A DNA stretch of 64,000 nt from Diphasiastrum complanatum (Eukaryota; Streptophyta; Lycopodiopsida; Lycopodiales; Lycopodiaceae): positions 24,027,390 through 24,091,389 of the forward strand of contig CM055102.1 of the NCBI GenBank assembly GCA_029204225.1, written 5' to 3'. This document shows, one piece after another, positions 1 through 12,199 of the stretch. A model generated the notes under the pieces. It made no database searches, had not been told where the DNA came from, and saw nothing but the letters and a program-made list of their open reading frames with translations. A program made the position numbers and the translations under genes. Each line of letters opens with the position of its first letter. Positions within the stretch are counted from its first letter, which is position 1.

Positions 1-600
1 TGCAAAAGATATGCCAAAACTGCCCCCAAATAGGAGGCTAAGATTTGCTAGAATTTCCGCCAAATTAGCCAATATAATTGTCACCGAATGTCATGGAGAT
101 CCACTGGAACTGTTGCCACGAATGTGCTGAAATTTATTTATTTAGCGCCAAATTGGCGCCAAGTTTAGTGGAATTGTTGCTGTTAAATGTCTGCTATAGT
201 TGCCACCAAAGATAGCCAAAAATAGTCAATTTTTTTTTTTGGCCCTCTGATACCAAGTTATGAACACAGTATTGTAGATATGGCATCACATCATGAACAT
301 TAGACATTAATTACATCAAATGAGGCTCCCCGAGAACATAATCTAAATATCACAAATAATTAAGGCTTTAACTCTACCTGAGTAATAGTTGGAGAGATCT
401 CCAAAGAAACAGCCTAACAAACGAGGAGCCTTAGTGGGTATTTATACTAGTCCAAAACTACCTCCCTTCAATTAACTGGAGGGAAATATGGAAATTTAGA
501 TATTAGTGCCCCAATTAGGAACCGTGTGAATATTGGTCCTGGGCCTGTCAAAGTACTAAACTACTAATAAAAGTTCATGCCCACTAATAAAAATATGAAA
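1..600 (-). mobile_element. LTR retrotransposon relic: leader, primer site and 5' LTR (minus strand)
   Basis: At 245-256 the minus strand reads TTGGTATCAGAG, the usual plant Met-tRNA primer-binding site. The sequence to its right would be the 5' LTR of a minus-strand element, ending GTTCATAAC at 257, the same LTR end as the chromovirus at 16549. A minus-strand TATAAATA near 440-447 fits an LTR promoter about 180 bases upstream of the primer site. Positions 1-244 would be the untranslated leader. I could not find the outer LTR end, so the right limit is approximate, and no gag or pol is visible in the window. Confidence 0.42.
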
Positions 601-2518
601 TGACGTGCTAATATTGAAAGTATTATAAAAGTAAAAGACGACTTGTTGAAGTGATCAAAGTTCTCTATCTTTTTGGTACACTTACATATTAAAGCAACTT
701 GAAACTCAATTCATATCTCAAGCACAAGCTTTTCTTGGACAGTTATTTGTTGGTTAGCAATGGTCGAACATTGGACAATGAAAAGTGAATAATCTAGCTA
801 TGCAACCAATGGTTGATTCCATCAACTTCACCATCCTTACAATCGCTAGTAAACTACTAAAAAATGCACACGTCAATTTCGTTGCTCTGCAATGTGCTAT
901 AATGTTAACTTGCTGGTTTACTGATGCAACGATTGAATCTATGAATCAATCGAGAAAATTTCATCTCTTTGATATCTATCTCATCAAGGTATGGATTGGT
1001 CAGTGAGTAAATTTTGCCAGGAAGATGACTCAGTCCACTTAGAAGTTAATTGAAGGAACTGAATCATCCTCAGAACTATGCTGGATGTAGTAAATTATCC
1101 TAAGAACCTATGTTGGATGGAGTTGATGATCATAATTGCTTTGATGAGTATAGTTGATTAGCCATACAAACTCAGCTATAGGCTAAAAACCATGTAAGTT
1201 GCTAAAAAACTGAAGTAACATGAGGACTGCATGAAGGCCGATTCGTACAAGACATGCAGAAAAATATTCATGAAAAGCAGAGCCATGCAAACTGTGGAGC
1301 ATTTTTTAACTTTATCTAGGGGCAGAGAAGCAATTTCTATAGTGCACTCATGAAGCAGGAACAAGAAATGACATTAAGAGAACAGATATTCAAGAGCTAT
1401 CAATTGTTGTGAGTATGTTACATCTTGTCTCTGCTCCATACATCTCCACAAGTGTGAATACAGTGTTGAATAAGTGAGACTTAGCTGAGGCATCTGTACT
1501 ATGAGTCTAACAAGAAAACTGTCCCATCTTCACTAGGAGGCTTGTCCCTTTCCCTTTCCAGGCTGACTAGTGGCTACTTCCCTTATGCTTAAAATTGGCC
1601 TTGTAATGAATACACCCAGCTGTTTATATGATGTCACACCTCTACGTGCTGGTCATCCAAGGCGAAGGAATGTATGAATAAATGACCTCGATATGTTAAA
1701 AGATTATCACTTTGAACTTCTTCAAATTCACACCCAACCCTCTGTCTTGGCAAAATTTAATCGGTGCATCCATGTACCTATGTGGAACTTCCTAGGAGGA
1801 TGAGATGAGAGGTGGGAGTACCTTTGGCCTGCATATTGTGTAGAAAAGCTTTGGGTGCAAAGACATCAATGATCCTCATCAAAGGACAGATGTCAAGCTT
1901 AGCCGTACTGTCTAGTTAAGGCCTTGTGTCTATAGACTATTAGGCATGGTCTGGGCATCACAATATTTATATTTTATGGCACAGAGAGAGGGAGTGAAGC
2001 TGGAATCAAGGCTGTAGACACCACAGGTGGAACATGAGTCAATCTTGTCCTTGTGAGAAGTGAGAGATTGCGAGCAGTGGGTTCTTTAGCAAACGTGGAG
2101 AAAGAGCACACAAAAACATGTTTCTGGCAGGTAATTGGCATTTTTTGGTTGCTTACTTTAGAATGTTTTGATCGTCCTGTTAGATGATTAGCCCAGATTG
2201 ATTCCAGGCTCTTTTACTAAATGTTGTGAAGCTGAGTTTAAACATGCATCTGTTGCCATCTGAGTCTGAACCATAGAATCACTGATCTACTTCTGAGGCA
2301 GAGATTTGCAGCTGGAAAATCTCACATAACAATTGTGCTCTTTAAATAATTCATTTACGTTTGCTAGGAAGTAGTTTTGTTGTGAGAATATGTCGCCATT
2401 ATTAGCATGCAAAATTGTGGGTTTGAAGTTGTCATCTCATTAAATCTTCATTGCTTTACCTTCATTGTCATTCAAGTGATTGGTTTGAAACTCACCTTGT
2501 ACTTCGTTCATTCTGCAG
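601..2518. other. AT-rich intron or upstream sequence, no supported gene
   Basis: This stretch precedes the first recognisable host exon and is most likely intron, because that exon starts in phase 1 behind a good acceptor. I looked for the missing end of the first dehydrogenase domain (a VPLLAVARQQ-like segment) and did not find it. The short open frames at 785-1006 and 1176-1364 show no family signature. Confidence 0.5.
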
Positions 2519-2565
2519 GATCTTCAGCTGGTTATGGTTTGGAAGGGGATCATGCCCTCGTGAAG
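2519..2565 (+). CDS. Host exon a: inter-domain linker
   Basis: A 47-bp exon lies between acceptor ttctgcag and donor gtaaca. One base carried from an upstream exon completes a Gly codon, giving GSSAGYGLEGDHALVK. It corresponds to the linker between the two dehydrogenase domains of the fusion protein, where conservation is low. The call rests on its phase (ends on a codon boundary that matches exon b) and on its splice sites. Confidence 0.7.
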
Positions 2566-2709
2566 GTAACATGCTTTACTAACATTTGATTCAGGAACCT
2601 TGAAAGACTCATTCGTATTTTCTTTGGTTGGGCACCCGTGTCTCTTTTTTTAAGAGAGCTTGATTTTATTAAGGAAAAATAATATCCGACACTTTCTATG
2701 GAAATGCAG

Positions 2710-2904
2710 ATTTGGCACAAAGTGGCAGGAATTCAAGTAACCAATGCAGCATCAGCTATGAAAAGTGACACTTCAGCATGCGTAGGAGAGATTCAAAATC
2801 CTGCAAGCAAACCAGAACATATTGCTTTTATTGGGCTTGGTGCCATGGGTTGCGGCATGGCAACATGGCTAGTCCATGAGAAATTTTCAGTATGTGGATA
2901 TGAT
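2710..2904 (+). CDS. Host exon b: linker and NAD-binding Rossmann start
   Basis: 195 bp, exactly 65 codons, from acceptor aaatgcag to donor gtaagt. About 37 linker residues come first, then KPEHIAFIGLGAMGCGMAT, the beta-alpha-beta nucleotide-binding fingerprint GxGxMGxxMA of the 3-hydroxyisobutyrate dehydrogenase family, ending FSVCGYD. The in-frame ATG at 2698 lies in the intron and is not the start of the protein. Confidence 0.92.
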
Positions 2905-3358
2905 GTAAGTTTATGTTAAGTGCTGAACTCATCGAGTGTGAATAGTCTACTGCACATAAAATAAACGCTCAAGTCTATGGGAATGAAAGCCAAAGGTTTT
3001 TTGTAGGGTGATCATCGTCCCAACCTGTTGATGATTAGCAGAATTGTCTTAAATACGTAGTGGAAACCTGTATTCCTGCTAGAAAAACTTTATCAATAAC
3101 AAGAAGTCACTCTTTTTTCAATGACAATGTGTCGTAGAAGTTTTATCCAGCATCATCACACAATCTCTCAAACTCAAAGATTCAAACAACAAATGGCATG
3201 CAGTAAGCCCATGAAATATTTATAACCATTGCAAACGTGGTCAAATTTCATGGAGCTGCCCAGGCTTGGTTCGGAATAATGAGGTGTAACCAGTAATCTC
3301 GAGTACTGGAGGATCGGGTATCCAAGTCTAGGATTAGGCCGAATCCTATATACAGGCT

Positions 3359-3545
3359 GTGTTGCAGCGGATTGTGATCCGGAAGGATCTCGATCCGGAT
3401 CGAGCGTTCCGGATCGCGAGTGTTCTGGGACCAGAAACGCTGTCCCGGAACGCGCTTAAAATTTCAAATTTTTTTATGTGGGCCGTGAGCAGGCAGCCCG
3501 TGGCCCACATAAAAAAATTTGGCTTGTTAAACAGGTACTGATGCC
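3359..3545. repeat. GATCCGG-word array and 19-bp perfect inverted repeat
   Basis: From 3359 to 3450 the word ATCCGG and its complement recur. Then 3466-3484 and 3502-3520 form a perfect 19-bp inverted repeat around a 17-base loop. The arrangement (GC-rich palindromic words beside an A/T tract) resembles the MITE at 10353, but I could not find terminal repeats or a target duplication. A related string (CCGGATCACAAT) lies at about 6225-6236. Confidence 0.55.
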
Positions 3546-3778
3546 CTCCAACAATATAGCTGTTGCCTTGTATTCCTTTGACAGAAAAAGTAATGCTTAG
3601 GATCAGTAACTAACTTGGCTTCCAAGTCCACTATTTTAGTCAACGTGTATTTGACAAGAAGGATCCCATAGGAGGGTCCACCACTAGAGGGATGGAATTT
3701 CATATGCTAGGTCCCTAGTTATAAAGTCCTACACCAAGGATACAAAGTCTAGGCAAACCGCAACAAAGAAACAATAGG

Positions 3779-3845
3779 GAATCGGATGGTGGACAAACCA
3801 ACCCAACCAAACCTAGATCGAATGGATCTAGCTCCCAAGCTATGT
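3779..3845. repeat. Dispersed copy of the 142-bp repeat unit
   Basis: About 65 bases beginning GAATCGGATGGTGGACAAAC match the start of each unit of the tandem pair at 4184. The Gypsy relic lies between them, so the unit probably belongs to that element's non-coding ends. Confidence 0.6.
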
Positions 3846-3869
3846 ATCTACCAATCAATGCTCAATAGG

Positions 3870-4170
3870 AGAGACAGAAAAACCGGGTGCACTTGAGTTC
3901 CTTCCGGGAGGTCCAATTGGTAAGCCAAGTATCCAATCTTTTTCAAGATTTGATACGGTCCTCTATATCTAGGGGACAATTTAATGCTCGCCGGTATGCA
4001 TTACACTAGAAAACACACCCAATCCCCCCCATTGGAAAGTCTTGAGGCGATCTTTTCAGATAAGCATAATGTCTGTCCCTATCCTAGGCACTTTGGACAT
4101 TCTCACGTGCTACCTGTAGCATTTCTTGCATATCGTGTAGGAAATCTGCTACTTTTTGAAACTTGATCGA
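3870..4170 (-). pseudogene. Gypsy integrase C-terminal relic
   Basis: Read on the minus strand this gives broken frames resembling VADFLHDMQEMLQVARENVQ, then [21 protein letters not shown], the post-catalytic helix and GPY/F-type region of Ty3/Gypsy integrases. A closely related segment lies in the opposite orientation at 51840-52130. Stops and frameshifts show it is dead. Confidence 0.65.
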
Positions 4171-4183
4171 TTGAGTCTCAAAC

Positions 4184-4467
4184 AAGGGAATCAGATGGTG
4201 GACAAACCGACCCAACCAAACCTAGATCTTATGGATCTAGTCTTCAAGCTATGGATCAATCTATCACAAGGAAAGGAGGAATCACACCAGCAGCATGTAC
4301 CTACTAATTACAGAATCAAGCAACAAAGGGAATCTGATGGTGGACAAACCGACCCAACCAAACCTAGATCTTACAGATCTAGCCCCCAAGCTATGGATCA
4401 ATCTATCACAAGGGAAGGAGGAATCACACCAGCAGCATGTAGCTACTAATCACACAATCAAGCATGC
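4184..4467. repeat. Tandem duplication of a 142-bp unit
   Basis: Units 4184-4325 and 4326-4467 are nearly identical (both contain GGTGGACAAACCGACCCAAC and CACACCAGCAGCATGTA). Open frames across them are by-products of the repeat. Confidence 0.85.
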
Positions 4468-5474
4468 ACTAGTGAGAGCCCAATGGGTATACTTATACAC
4501 TCCAAGGCCCATGCACCACTAGTAGTGCACTATGACACCTCACTGGACACATCTATAGTAGCCTATCTTGGCCACGTCATCTGGTTCCCCTATGACTCAC
4601 AGAGACCCATAATATTCCACCATCATGAGTTTAGGCCTCCAACCATTAATTATGACTATATACACTTGAGGGCCCCAAATCATAATCATAATTAACTTAC
4701 TGGTCGAGGTAGGCCTATTGACCTCTAATGGGATAATTAATCCGAGATCAGTCGTTGGCATGACACTAGTCACGAGGAGCCAAATGATCCTATGACTTGT
4801 ATAGAGGGTGCTTTGGGACTCACTATGTGTTGGGACCTCCCATTGATTTGCTAGTAGAGTTTTTTGGGTTTTCAAACTGAATTTTGGGGAAGCACCTATA
4901 GTTTTGTAAATCAATTACAATTTTCTTGTATTTGATGTTTTCACTTGGTAATCAAGCCTATTTTATTTGAGAAAGCTTCTTTCTACTTATTTTTTCATGC
5001 TTGCAAATTTTTGCTTCACATGTAGATTCCATTCATGACCCTTTAAGTTGGAAATCATTGTCAATAAATATTGATACTTGATTTATGAGCTTTTTTGTTA
5101 TTTTGGAACTCATATTGCATGTGGTTCCCCTTGGTGCTCACAATTTCAAGCACTTTATTACTTAAATCACCTACATGATTAATGTTTCGTAAGAGATGAT
5201 TGGTGTGTGGTGAATAGGAGAATGAACTTAAGTGACATAATTGATCAACTTTGGATGCTTAAAGATATTGTTGTGAGTAGGAACTTGCGATGGATACATA
5301 TCTTTATATTTTGATGCTCTTGGATGTCAATGTCAAGGAAAGCTATGAAAGTTGAAGTCTTTGCTTTACAAGTCAATGATCTTTTTGACTTTGGTACTAA
5401 GGCTTGGATGCATATTAAACCCATCTTGTGTTTTCATATTGGTTGGTTCTAAGACTCGTTCATAAGATTTACAG
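4468..5474. other. Intron sequence, possible old LTR, then no feature
   Basis: A minus-strand TATAAGTA near 4488-4495 could mark an LTR promoter of the relic to its left, but no LTR ends or primer site are visible. From about 4900 to 5474 I see only AT-rich intron ending at the acceptor of exon c. Confidence 0.35.
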
Positions 5475-5550
5475 GTCTATGAGCCATCCATGTCTCGATT
5501 TCAAAAGGCTGGGGGAGAAATTGGAAAAAGTCCAGAAGATGTAGTCAAAG
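5475..5550 (+). CDS. Host exon c: Rossmann fold, second strand
   Basis: 76 bp from acceptor atttacag to donor gtataa; encodes VYEPSMSRFQKAGGE and then the IGKSPEDVVK segment. It continues the NAD-binding fold directly from the GYD end of exon b and leaves one base for exon d. The intron before it (2905-5474, 2.57 kb) carries palindromes and a Gypsy relic. Confidence 0.92.
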
Positions 5551-5712
5551 GTATAACATTTCAATTCATAATGTTCTTGCTTTTAGAGGTTTTTACGTTA
5601 GTTATTGAAGCATTATTCTTGTGTACACAACATATCAGGGTCCTTTTGATTCATGGTTTCTACTATCTTGTCAACTTTAGAATCTAACTACTGTGGGTCA
5701 TTCTTCAAACAG

Positions 5713-5793
5713 ATGCAAAAGTTGTTATCTTGATGGTTACAAATGAATCTCAAGTAGAGAGTGCTTTATATGGTGACCACGGAGCTATTCCAG
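5713..5793 (+). CDS. Host exon d: DAKVVILMVTNESQVE segment
   Basis: 81 bp beginning after acceptor ttcaaacag. It encodes the MVTNESQV strand-turn of the family, where the TN pair sits near the cofactor, and ends at GDHGAIP. It is followed by GCAAGT rather than GT; phase and protein alignment both require this GC donor (next entry). Confidence 0.92.
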
Positions 5794-5874
5794 GCAAGTG
5801 CACTATACTATATTGGAGTTGTGGTTTTTATATTATTTGATAATGATCCTCCAACTTGGGTTTGAATATTGCAG
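5794..5874 (+). other. GC-AG intron of 81 bp
   Basis: The exon ends CCAG and the intron starts GCAAGT, the classic strong context for the minor GC donor class. It ends at ATATTGCAG. Joining 5793 to 5875 gives AIPALQAGCTV in frame, matching the family without gap. I see no alternative GT donor that preserves the frame. Confidence 0.85.
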
Positions 5875-5955
5875 CATTGCAAGCTGGTTGCACGGTGATG
5901 GTGTGTTCCACCGTCTCCCCTGACTATGTCCGAGCCCTTGAAAGGCGTCTTATAG
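5875..5955 (+). CDS. Host exon e: STVSPDYVRALERRL segment
   Basis: 81 bp from acceptor tattgcag to donor gtaagc. It encodes ALQAGCTVMVCSTVSPDYV and then RALERRLI. The STVSP motif is characteristic of 3-hydroxyisobutyrate dehydrogenase-type enzymes and closes the nucleotide-binding half. One base is carried to exon f across a 5.6-kb intron. Confidence 0.93.
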
Positions 5956-8309
5956 GTAAGCAAATAGAAATCTATGCTTGCTTCTTGCAAGACAATCATT
6001 ATAAGTTTTTTTTGCTCAAAGGTTACGACTCACCATTCCAAACAAAGTGAAGGGTATGTAAAGCTACCTTGAGGGGTGAAAATGAGTGAAATTTTATTGA
6101 TATGTTGTTTAGGTAGCACGTAGATCCACACAACAGGGCTTTTTGACATCAAATCATAGTTGTAGTAGATCGTGATCTGTTGCAAAAACTATCTGGAATG
6201 CACCAGATTGTCAACAATCTGTGACCCGGATCACAATTTTTTCTATTTTTATCTTTAAGGAAAAAACACTATTGGTTGGAATATTTTTGATAATTTTGTT
6301 AGCATAAAACGTTTACTGAACATAGTTAGTTTGTGTAGTCAATTCCCTTAACTAGTTAATTACTGGAGTTTGCCTTGATAGATTACTATCAAACGTTTTT
6401 TTGATTTATTTATAATGGTATATTGGTCCAAGATAGCACAGTCTATAAGCCTTAATATAATGCTTTTGGGAGCTCAAGTCAAGGATTGTTTACAGGCTGT
6501 ATGGGTGAATTTCAACCACCTGTTGGATCCACGTTCTAGAGAAAAGAAATAGCTCACATAACCATGCCATGATGTCCAAATTATTGACAATTTATCTGTA
6601 AAGTGCCATTAAGTTATCTTTCACAAGTTCATCCTTATCCTCACTCATCATCCATGAGTTTGGGACCCAACTAGCATTAAAAGTGATAATTACTTGCAAT
6701 AGCTCATGATTCCAAAAGGGTTCCCTCAGTATGCAATTGTTTGATAGTCTACTCTTGATAAAACGACATACTACCACCCATTATCGAGTTCCCTAATTTT
6801 TTTTTTTCAAGAAAAAGCAAAAGAAAAATAAAATTAATTTTTTAATTTTGCTTTCCAAAACACCCTATCCAGATTGCACCTATGATTGAACTACATAAAT
6901 ATTGGTTATGAGATATATAGGAGTAAACAAGAAGAGTAGATTGATTGTGTGATGATTGGATGCCAATATAAACTGCATTACACCCTCAATACATACTGTT
7001 GTAGGCTTTCTCAAGTTAATCAAGACATGAATTAATATCATAGTAAACCACCAAGATACTAGTTGATTATACATGGTACTTTTTTAGGGCTGTTGTTACA
7101 TGCATTCATTTAGCAAGGCATGTTAGCAGGGTCCCGACCATCTGCCAGGGTTGTGGATCCCTCTTGATTTAATTTGAAGGAAATCCTCGGATACTATGTG
7201 TAGGTATTGCTCCATGTTGGTAGTTGATGTTCGTAGCTCTTGAGAGCTATCTTCTAGGAGAACTCCATGGTATGCTCCTTTTCGGATGACATACTAACCA
7301 GTAAATTGTTGATTGCCGGATATTTTAGCTGGAGTTGATATATGATTCAGAATATATTGTTTTATGGATGATTTGTCTGGATGTGTTGATAACTAGGAAT
7401 CAGAGCACTTTTTGGTTGAGGTGGTATACTTACTATAGGGATCAGAAATCCATCTACAATACGCACAAGATTTATTTGAATCCGAATCGCTGGATTTGGG
7501 AGAAAATTCAAATATTCATCTTATGGCTCCAGTTTGTAAAAAGGTCAATTTTCAATTCTAACAGTGTATATGGGCTCCTCAAAGCAACTTGCAGATTTAT
7601 TGAATTCTAATGTCCCATTTTGGTTGCCAAAAGGTATGACTCCTAGAGCATTTTAAGGTATGATGCTTGAAATTGAAGATTTTTGAAAGACCAATAGTTA
7701 ACTGTTAGTTGTGAAAGTCGTTTGCCAAAATTTTTGCACAACGAGTTTCCCAGCATGGTTCAAGTGGGTTAGATGTGAGGGTTTAGCTTGGATGCAGTAA
7801 AGAACAAATGAGAGGCTAGCTTAAATGCAAGAACATGCATATGAGCAGTGGGCATGTCAAGATGAGAGATGCCGTGTATGTTTGACCACACATTGACCCT
7901 GATACTTCGAGTTCTATTCTTACTAGTACAAGTTTCACATGTACCCCTTGTAATTTAATCTACACGTCTTCCTATGGAAGGTTTACATGGGATTTGTCCA
8001 TAACTATGACCAGCCAACAAATAGTGGTCGATGGGCACTTTTTGTCTTCATTACATTTTTGCAAACTAAATAGCTGAAAGTTTGTTGTTACTAAGCCTTC
8101 TAGTGACATGCTGAGCTAGTGGTCTTATGATTGATTCTTGCTGACCATTAACCTTGGTCGGTTTTCAAAATTCTTTTATGTGCCATCAATATGACGTTAA
8201 CTAAAATGTGAAAGATAAAGATGGGGTCCTTTGTTTCAATTTTTTGATTGTTTTCATTTTCTTGCTTTATGATCTGAATTTCTTCCTCACTATCAACAAG
8301 AACGAAATC

Positions 8310-8575
8310 TTAGGAATAAGAAGTCCTAGGAACTTAGGCTCAAGAGGAAGCCCTAGGAACAGGAACACGAAGCCCTCGCGAGTTGGAACTTAGGAACAAT
8401 AACAGGAACATGAATGTTCAAACAAGACATGAATAGGAACAAGAGCAAAAACTTATGAATAGGAACTTAGGAACATGAGGTCCTAGGAACTTAGGTCAAC
8501 AGGAACATGAATAGAAACCCTCTAATTTTTTATGCATGGACTTAGGAACTTAGGGGAATAGGAATTTCGAAGGAC
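8310..8575. repeat. Degenerate array of the word TAGGAAC
   Basis: About 265 bases are built from irregularly spaced AGGAAC, CTTAGGAAC and CCTAGGAACTTAGG words. CGAAAT near the left edge and ATTTCG at the right edge may be short terminal inverted repeats, but the flanks show no target duplication. Confidence 0.6.
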
Positions 8576-10344
8576 CATACTCATGGTCTCATCCGGGGCT
8601 GCTGGTCTAATGCTATGTCTTGAAGTCTTGAGTTCAACCCCGTGCATTGGACGACCTCCATGCAAATACCATAAAGATAAATATGCCCATGACAATATCA
8701 CCCAAATCGTTTACCTTCTCACCTGCAGCACGAATATTTGACGCCTTGTAGAGTATTATAACGGAAAACCAAATTGAAGTAGTGCAGTAAGATGCCATGC
8801 CTTGTCTACCCTGTTGCATACAATCTTTAAGTTGTTCCTATGTAGATTCACTTGAATAAGGCAAAACAGTGTGCTATTTTTTTCGGATGAAATGAATGTA
8901 GTTGGTGCTCATGTAGCTTGAGAAGTCTAGAAAGAAATATGAGAGTTAAAAAGATATATAACAACGGGTAAGAGTATATGTGAGGTATGGATGAGGAGCT
9001 TAGGTTGCATCATCTCTTATTATCTAGGCTTCAATTCTTGTGAAGGTTCAAGAAAACTCTATCATTTGTTTGTCTAGATCATGGGTTTATCTATCATCCT
9101 GCAAACACACACCAAAAGGATCATGAGAGCTGATAGGTTTAGATGTATACAATCTGAAAATTATGGTTCTCTTTTCAGTTCTTATTAGTCATTGCAGCTA
9201 GTTTTTGTTGTAGTTCTTTGTTTTATGCTTGGGAGACTTATAAGACTTCCACATGATGCTATGCATGCTTGGATGTACCTTCTTGCAAGGGTATATATGA
9301 TTTTTGACACAAAGAAACACAAAATAGACCTTGTATGCTTCTATGGCTTTTGGCCCAGAAAAACACTAATAGATCCACCTCTGCTTGTACTGCTTCCTTC
9401 ATTTTCACATTTTATTCCTTTCCTTCTCTTTCCTGTTTTCTGCCCTAGTGTGTACTTTCATGTCTCCTTTTCTTGATTTATTTTTTTCCTTTCTTTTGTC
9501 TCGTCACCTCCTCTGCCCCCTTGTCTGTGGTCATTGTTTTTTGCTGAATTTCCCGGGTTCTTATCCTCAATGTGCCTTCTGTAGCTCCTTTAATCGTCAG
9601 TAAAGCCATTTGTTTTTATAGTAACCCATCAAGTCAACAGAAATCAGGACAACTAGCATTATAGGAAGATAGTCGATAAGCCCTGTAAATCTACTATAGT
9701 CTTAAGCTTTGATTTGATAGTACATGTTGTAATCTTAAAGTGTCTGCAAGTAAGGTAGAATATCCTTAAACTTTCAATGATACTAGCTGAGGATTTAACA
9801 TGAAGGATGCAAGGAGAGAAGTTTAGTTCCTATATATATTGCTATCAGTAAGAAAGTATGAAGCTGCTCATAGTATCGCAAACAAGTATTAAAGATTCGA
9901 TTGCAATTGGATAGGCACGGGGAGGAAACGAGGACATTGGCTGTTGTACTGATAGGAAGTGTAGCAGCTCATTTCAGTTCCTTGCACTGGCCTTAGTCAT
10001 GATGGTAATCTTGTTGGTGACCATCAAAAAATAGAGAATCATGAAAATAAAGGACCTGAATGTTAGGATCTGTGAGATGAAAACGTAGGGAAACTCATTG
10101 AGTAGGTTAAGGATGACCACGCTATGGTATTTCTTATAGAGGCTGGTAAAGACTGAAAATTACAGGGTCACCAGTGAATATTGGGCAATTGTGACTCTGG
10201 GGAGGTGCACTTGATCAAGTGAAAATGAACTGTTCTTGAGTCAAGTTCATTTATGTTGAGGACAAATCCTCAACACATTCAACCAGAAGTGTCAAGGGTT
10301 TTCCAGGAAGCCAAAGGAAGGGCAAGTGGGTTAGTGACAGTTAT

Positions 10345-10610
10345 GTTTATTGCAAAGTTCCCCACGGCACAGGTGCCATGGGGTCTGAGTGCCGTGACAA
10401 GTGCCGTACCACGGCACACGTGCTGTGGTACGGCACCTGGTTTTTTTTAAAATTCTTTTTTTTAGTTTTTAAACCAAAAAGTGACTTTAAAAAAAAAACA
10501 AAAATCAGGTGCCGTGGGTGCCGTGGAACTTCCACGGCACCTGTATGGCACCTACGGAACCCGTGCCGTACCAGGTGCCGTGGTACGGCACTTGGAACTT
10601 TGGTTTATTG
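10345..10610. mobile_element. hAT-type MITE with 8-bp target duplication
   Basis: The element (10353-10602, 250 bp) has terminal inverted repeats CAAAGTTCC / GGAACTTTG and is flanked by perfect direct repeats GTTTATTG at 10345-10352 and 10603-10610. The 8-bp duplication and the CAAAG terminus fit the hAT superfamily rule (C/T)A(A/G)NG. Inside, both halves are made of palindromic words such as GTGCCGTGGTACGGCAC around an A/T-rich centre. It has no coding capacity. Confidence 0.88.
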
Positions 10611-11593
10611 TTGTTGACCCAAGGAATTAAAGATGCAAATGGCTGCCATAAGAAACATGAGTTCGTTGGAAATATGGGAAGTCTGTGAGAACTTACTGCG
10701 ATTGGTGAGACTCTTCTTCTAGAGCTGAAATGGTATTCACTCTTCCATGATAATTTAAGTCTGTCTCATTATTTATAGACCACAAAGGGTGAATGCTATT
10801 TGTTGAGATATAGGATTTCTATGGATTGATAATCACCCAGATGCTACAATTCTCATTGTCATCATATTCACAGAGAAGACCAGAGCTGCTGGAGTGTGAT
10901 GGTCTAGAAAAGTTGCATTGGTTTATGGAGATCTCTTGCAGCCAGCTGTTTTTTGATAAATAGAGTGTATAGTACACTACATCAAATCGATTGCACATAG
11001 AGGTCTTCAATTCATCTTGCATGATGCTTGTTTGGTAGAACATTTATGTCTTTGTTGTTTCTTAAAACTTGTGCAACAGGTTTATTTGGATGTAATTCAA
11101 ACCTTAAGATCCAATGAGACTCTGATCTTCAAAGCAAGTCAGAATACACCTTACATCCTCATTGTTTTCTTAAAACTCTTGTACAAGTTTATTTGGTTGT
11201 TGAAGTTTAAATCGGATCAACTATGGCTTCAAAAAAGGTGATATACTTCTCTTCTTTGGGGCAGATTTTGAGATCCAGATAAAGCAATTGAATAGCTTCG
11301 CATGTATCTTCTTGTTGAAGAGTTTGCTTTCAAGCTTTGAAGGTTGCCTCGCTTGTTGAATTCCCCTGTAGTTGCAGAGACCTAATTTTTGTTGTCTCTC
11401 TTTTCTCCTTTATTTTGGTTCAAAAAAGGAATTGTGAAGGAATGTTCTTAGAATTGATATACACTTGCTGTTGAACACCGTGTTGTTCTGCATGTAAAGG
11501 TGGCCCATGTTGTTAACTATAAATTCCTATTTATTGACTAATATGTTGAAGGATGCACAGAAATTGCTGATTCTGTTGCTGATAATTGTGCAG

Positions 11594-11670
11594 CAGAAGA
11601 AAAAGGTTTTTTTTTAGTAGATGCTCCAGTATCAGGTGGTGTTGTCAGAGCTGCTAATGGTGCACTCACG
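11594..11670 (+). CDS. Host exon f: substrate-binding motif
   Basis: 77 bp encoding AEEKGFF, then LVDAPVSGGVVRAANGALT, the family's substrate-binding signature. The acceptor is a tandem GCAGCAG (NAGNAG), so a second product lacking one residue is possible. I chose 11594 because it keeps phase and gives the same spacing between RRL and LVDAP as the Arabidopsis protein; the upstream AGs at about 11551 and 11560 would add a poorly conserved stretch. Donor gtaact. Confidence 0.9.
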
Positions 11671-12199
11671 GTAACTCAATAAATCTGAATGAGCTTAAGA
11701 GTTAGATGTTTCAATTATGAATCAATGCAAAATAAGGCTGGAAAATGTCTTGGAACTCATTTGATGAAATACGAAACTGTATGCAAGCACTAAGCAAAAC
11801 TACAAGCTCACCCCACCTAGCAGTAGACAGACAGCCACTTCGCTGAGATACAGTGTTGAAAGTGGGACCTTTAAAAAAGGTTCCAACTCCATTGGTGCTC
11901 ATAATCCACTAGAACAGCATGTGACCTTCAAGTCCTGTGTACAGACGTTTTGATGCAACTCAGAGTTTTGAGCCCCCTTGTAAATTATCTCACTCTACAA
12001 CATTGCAAACCTATAAATATCTAGGATTCACATTCTATCCTCCACGTGTACAAGTGATTTTTCATACAAATTACCTGCACAGTTCGAAGCTTTTAACTTT
12101 GTATAAAATGCTAATTGTCTACAATATTTAGCACTATTGAGTCCAGCTATACAACTTTGTTCCAAAATTATTGACTTTTGTATTCTCGACAACTTTCAG

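Larger units (their letters stand above)
5956..11593 (+). other. 5.6-kb host intron
   Basis: Joins exon e to exon f. Apart from the TAGGAAC array (8310-8575) and the MITE (10353-10602) it is AT-rich sequence without recognisable genes. The short open frames at 7335, 9192 and 10819 carry no family signature. Confidence 0.8.

Noticed and set aside
785-1006. Possible host exon or small gene
   Set aside because: No family signature, no supported splice sites, and it does not match the expected first dehydrogenase domain.
2698-2709. ATG at 2698 as the start of the host protein
   Set aside because: It precedes a good acceptor (AAATGCAG); exon a joins in phase at 2710 and the homologue has a whole domain upstream.
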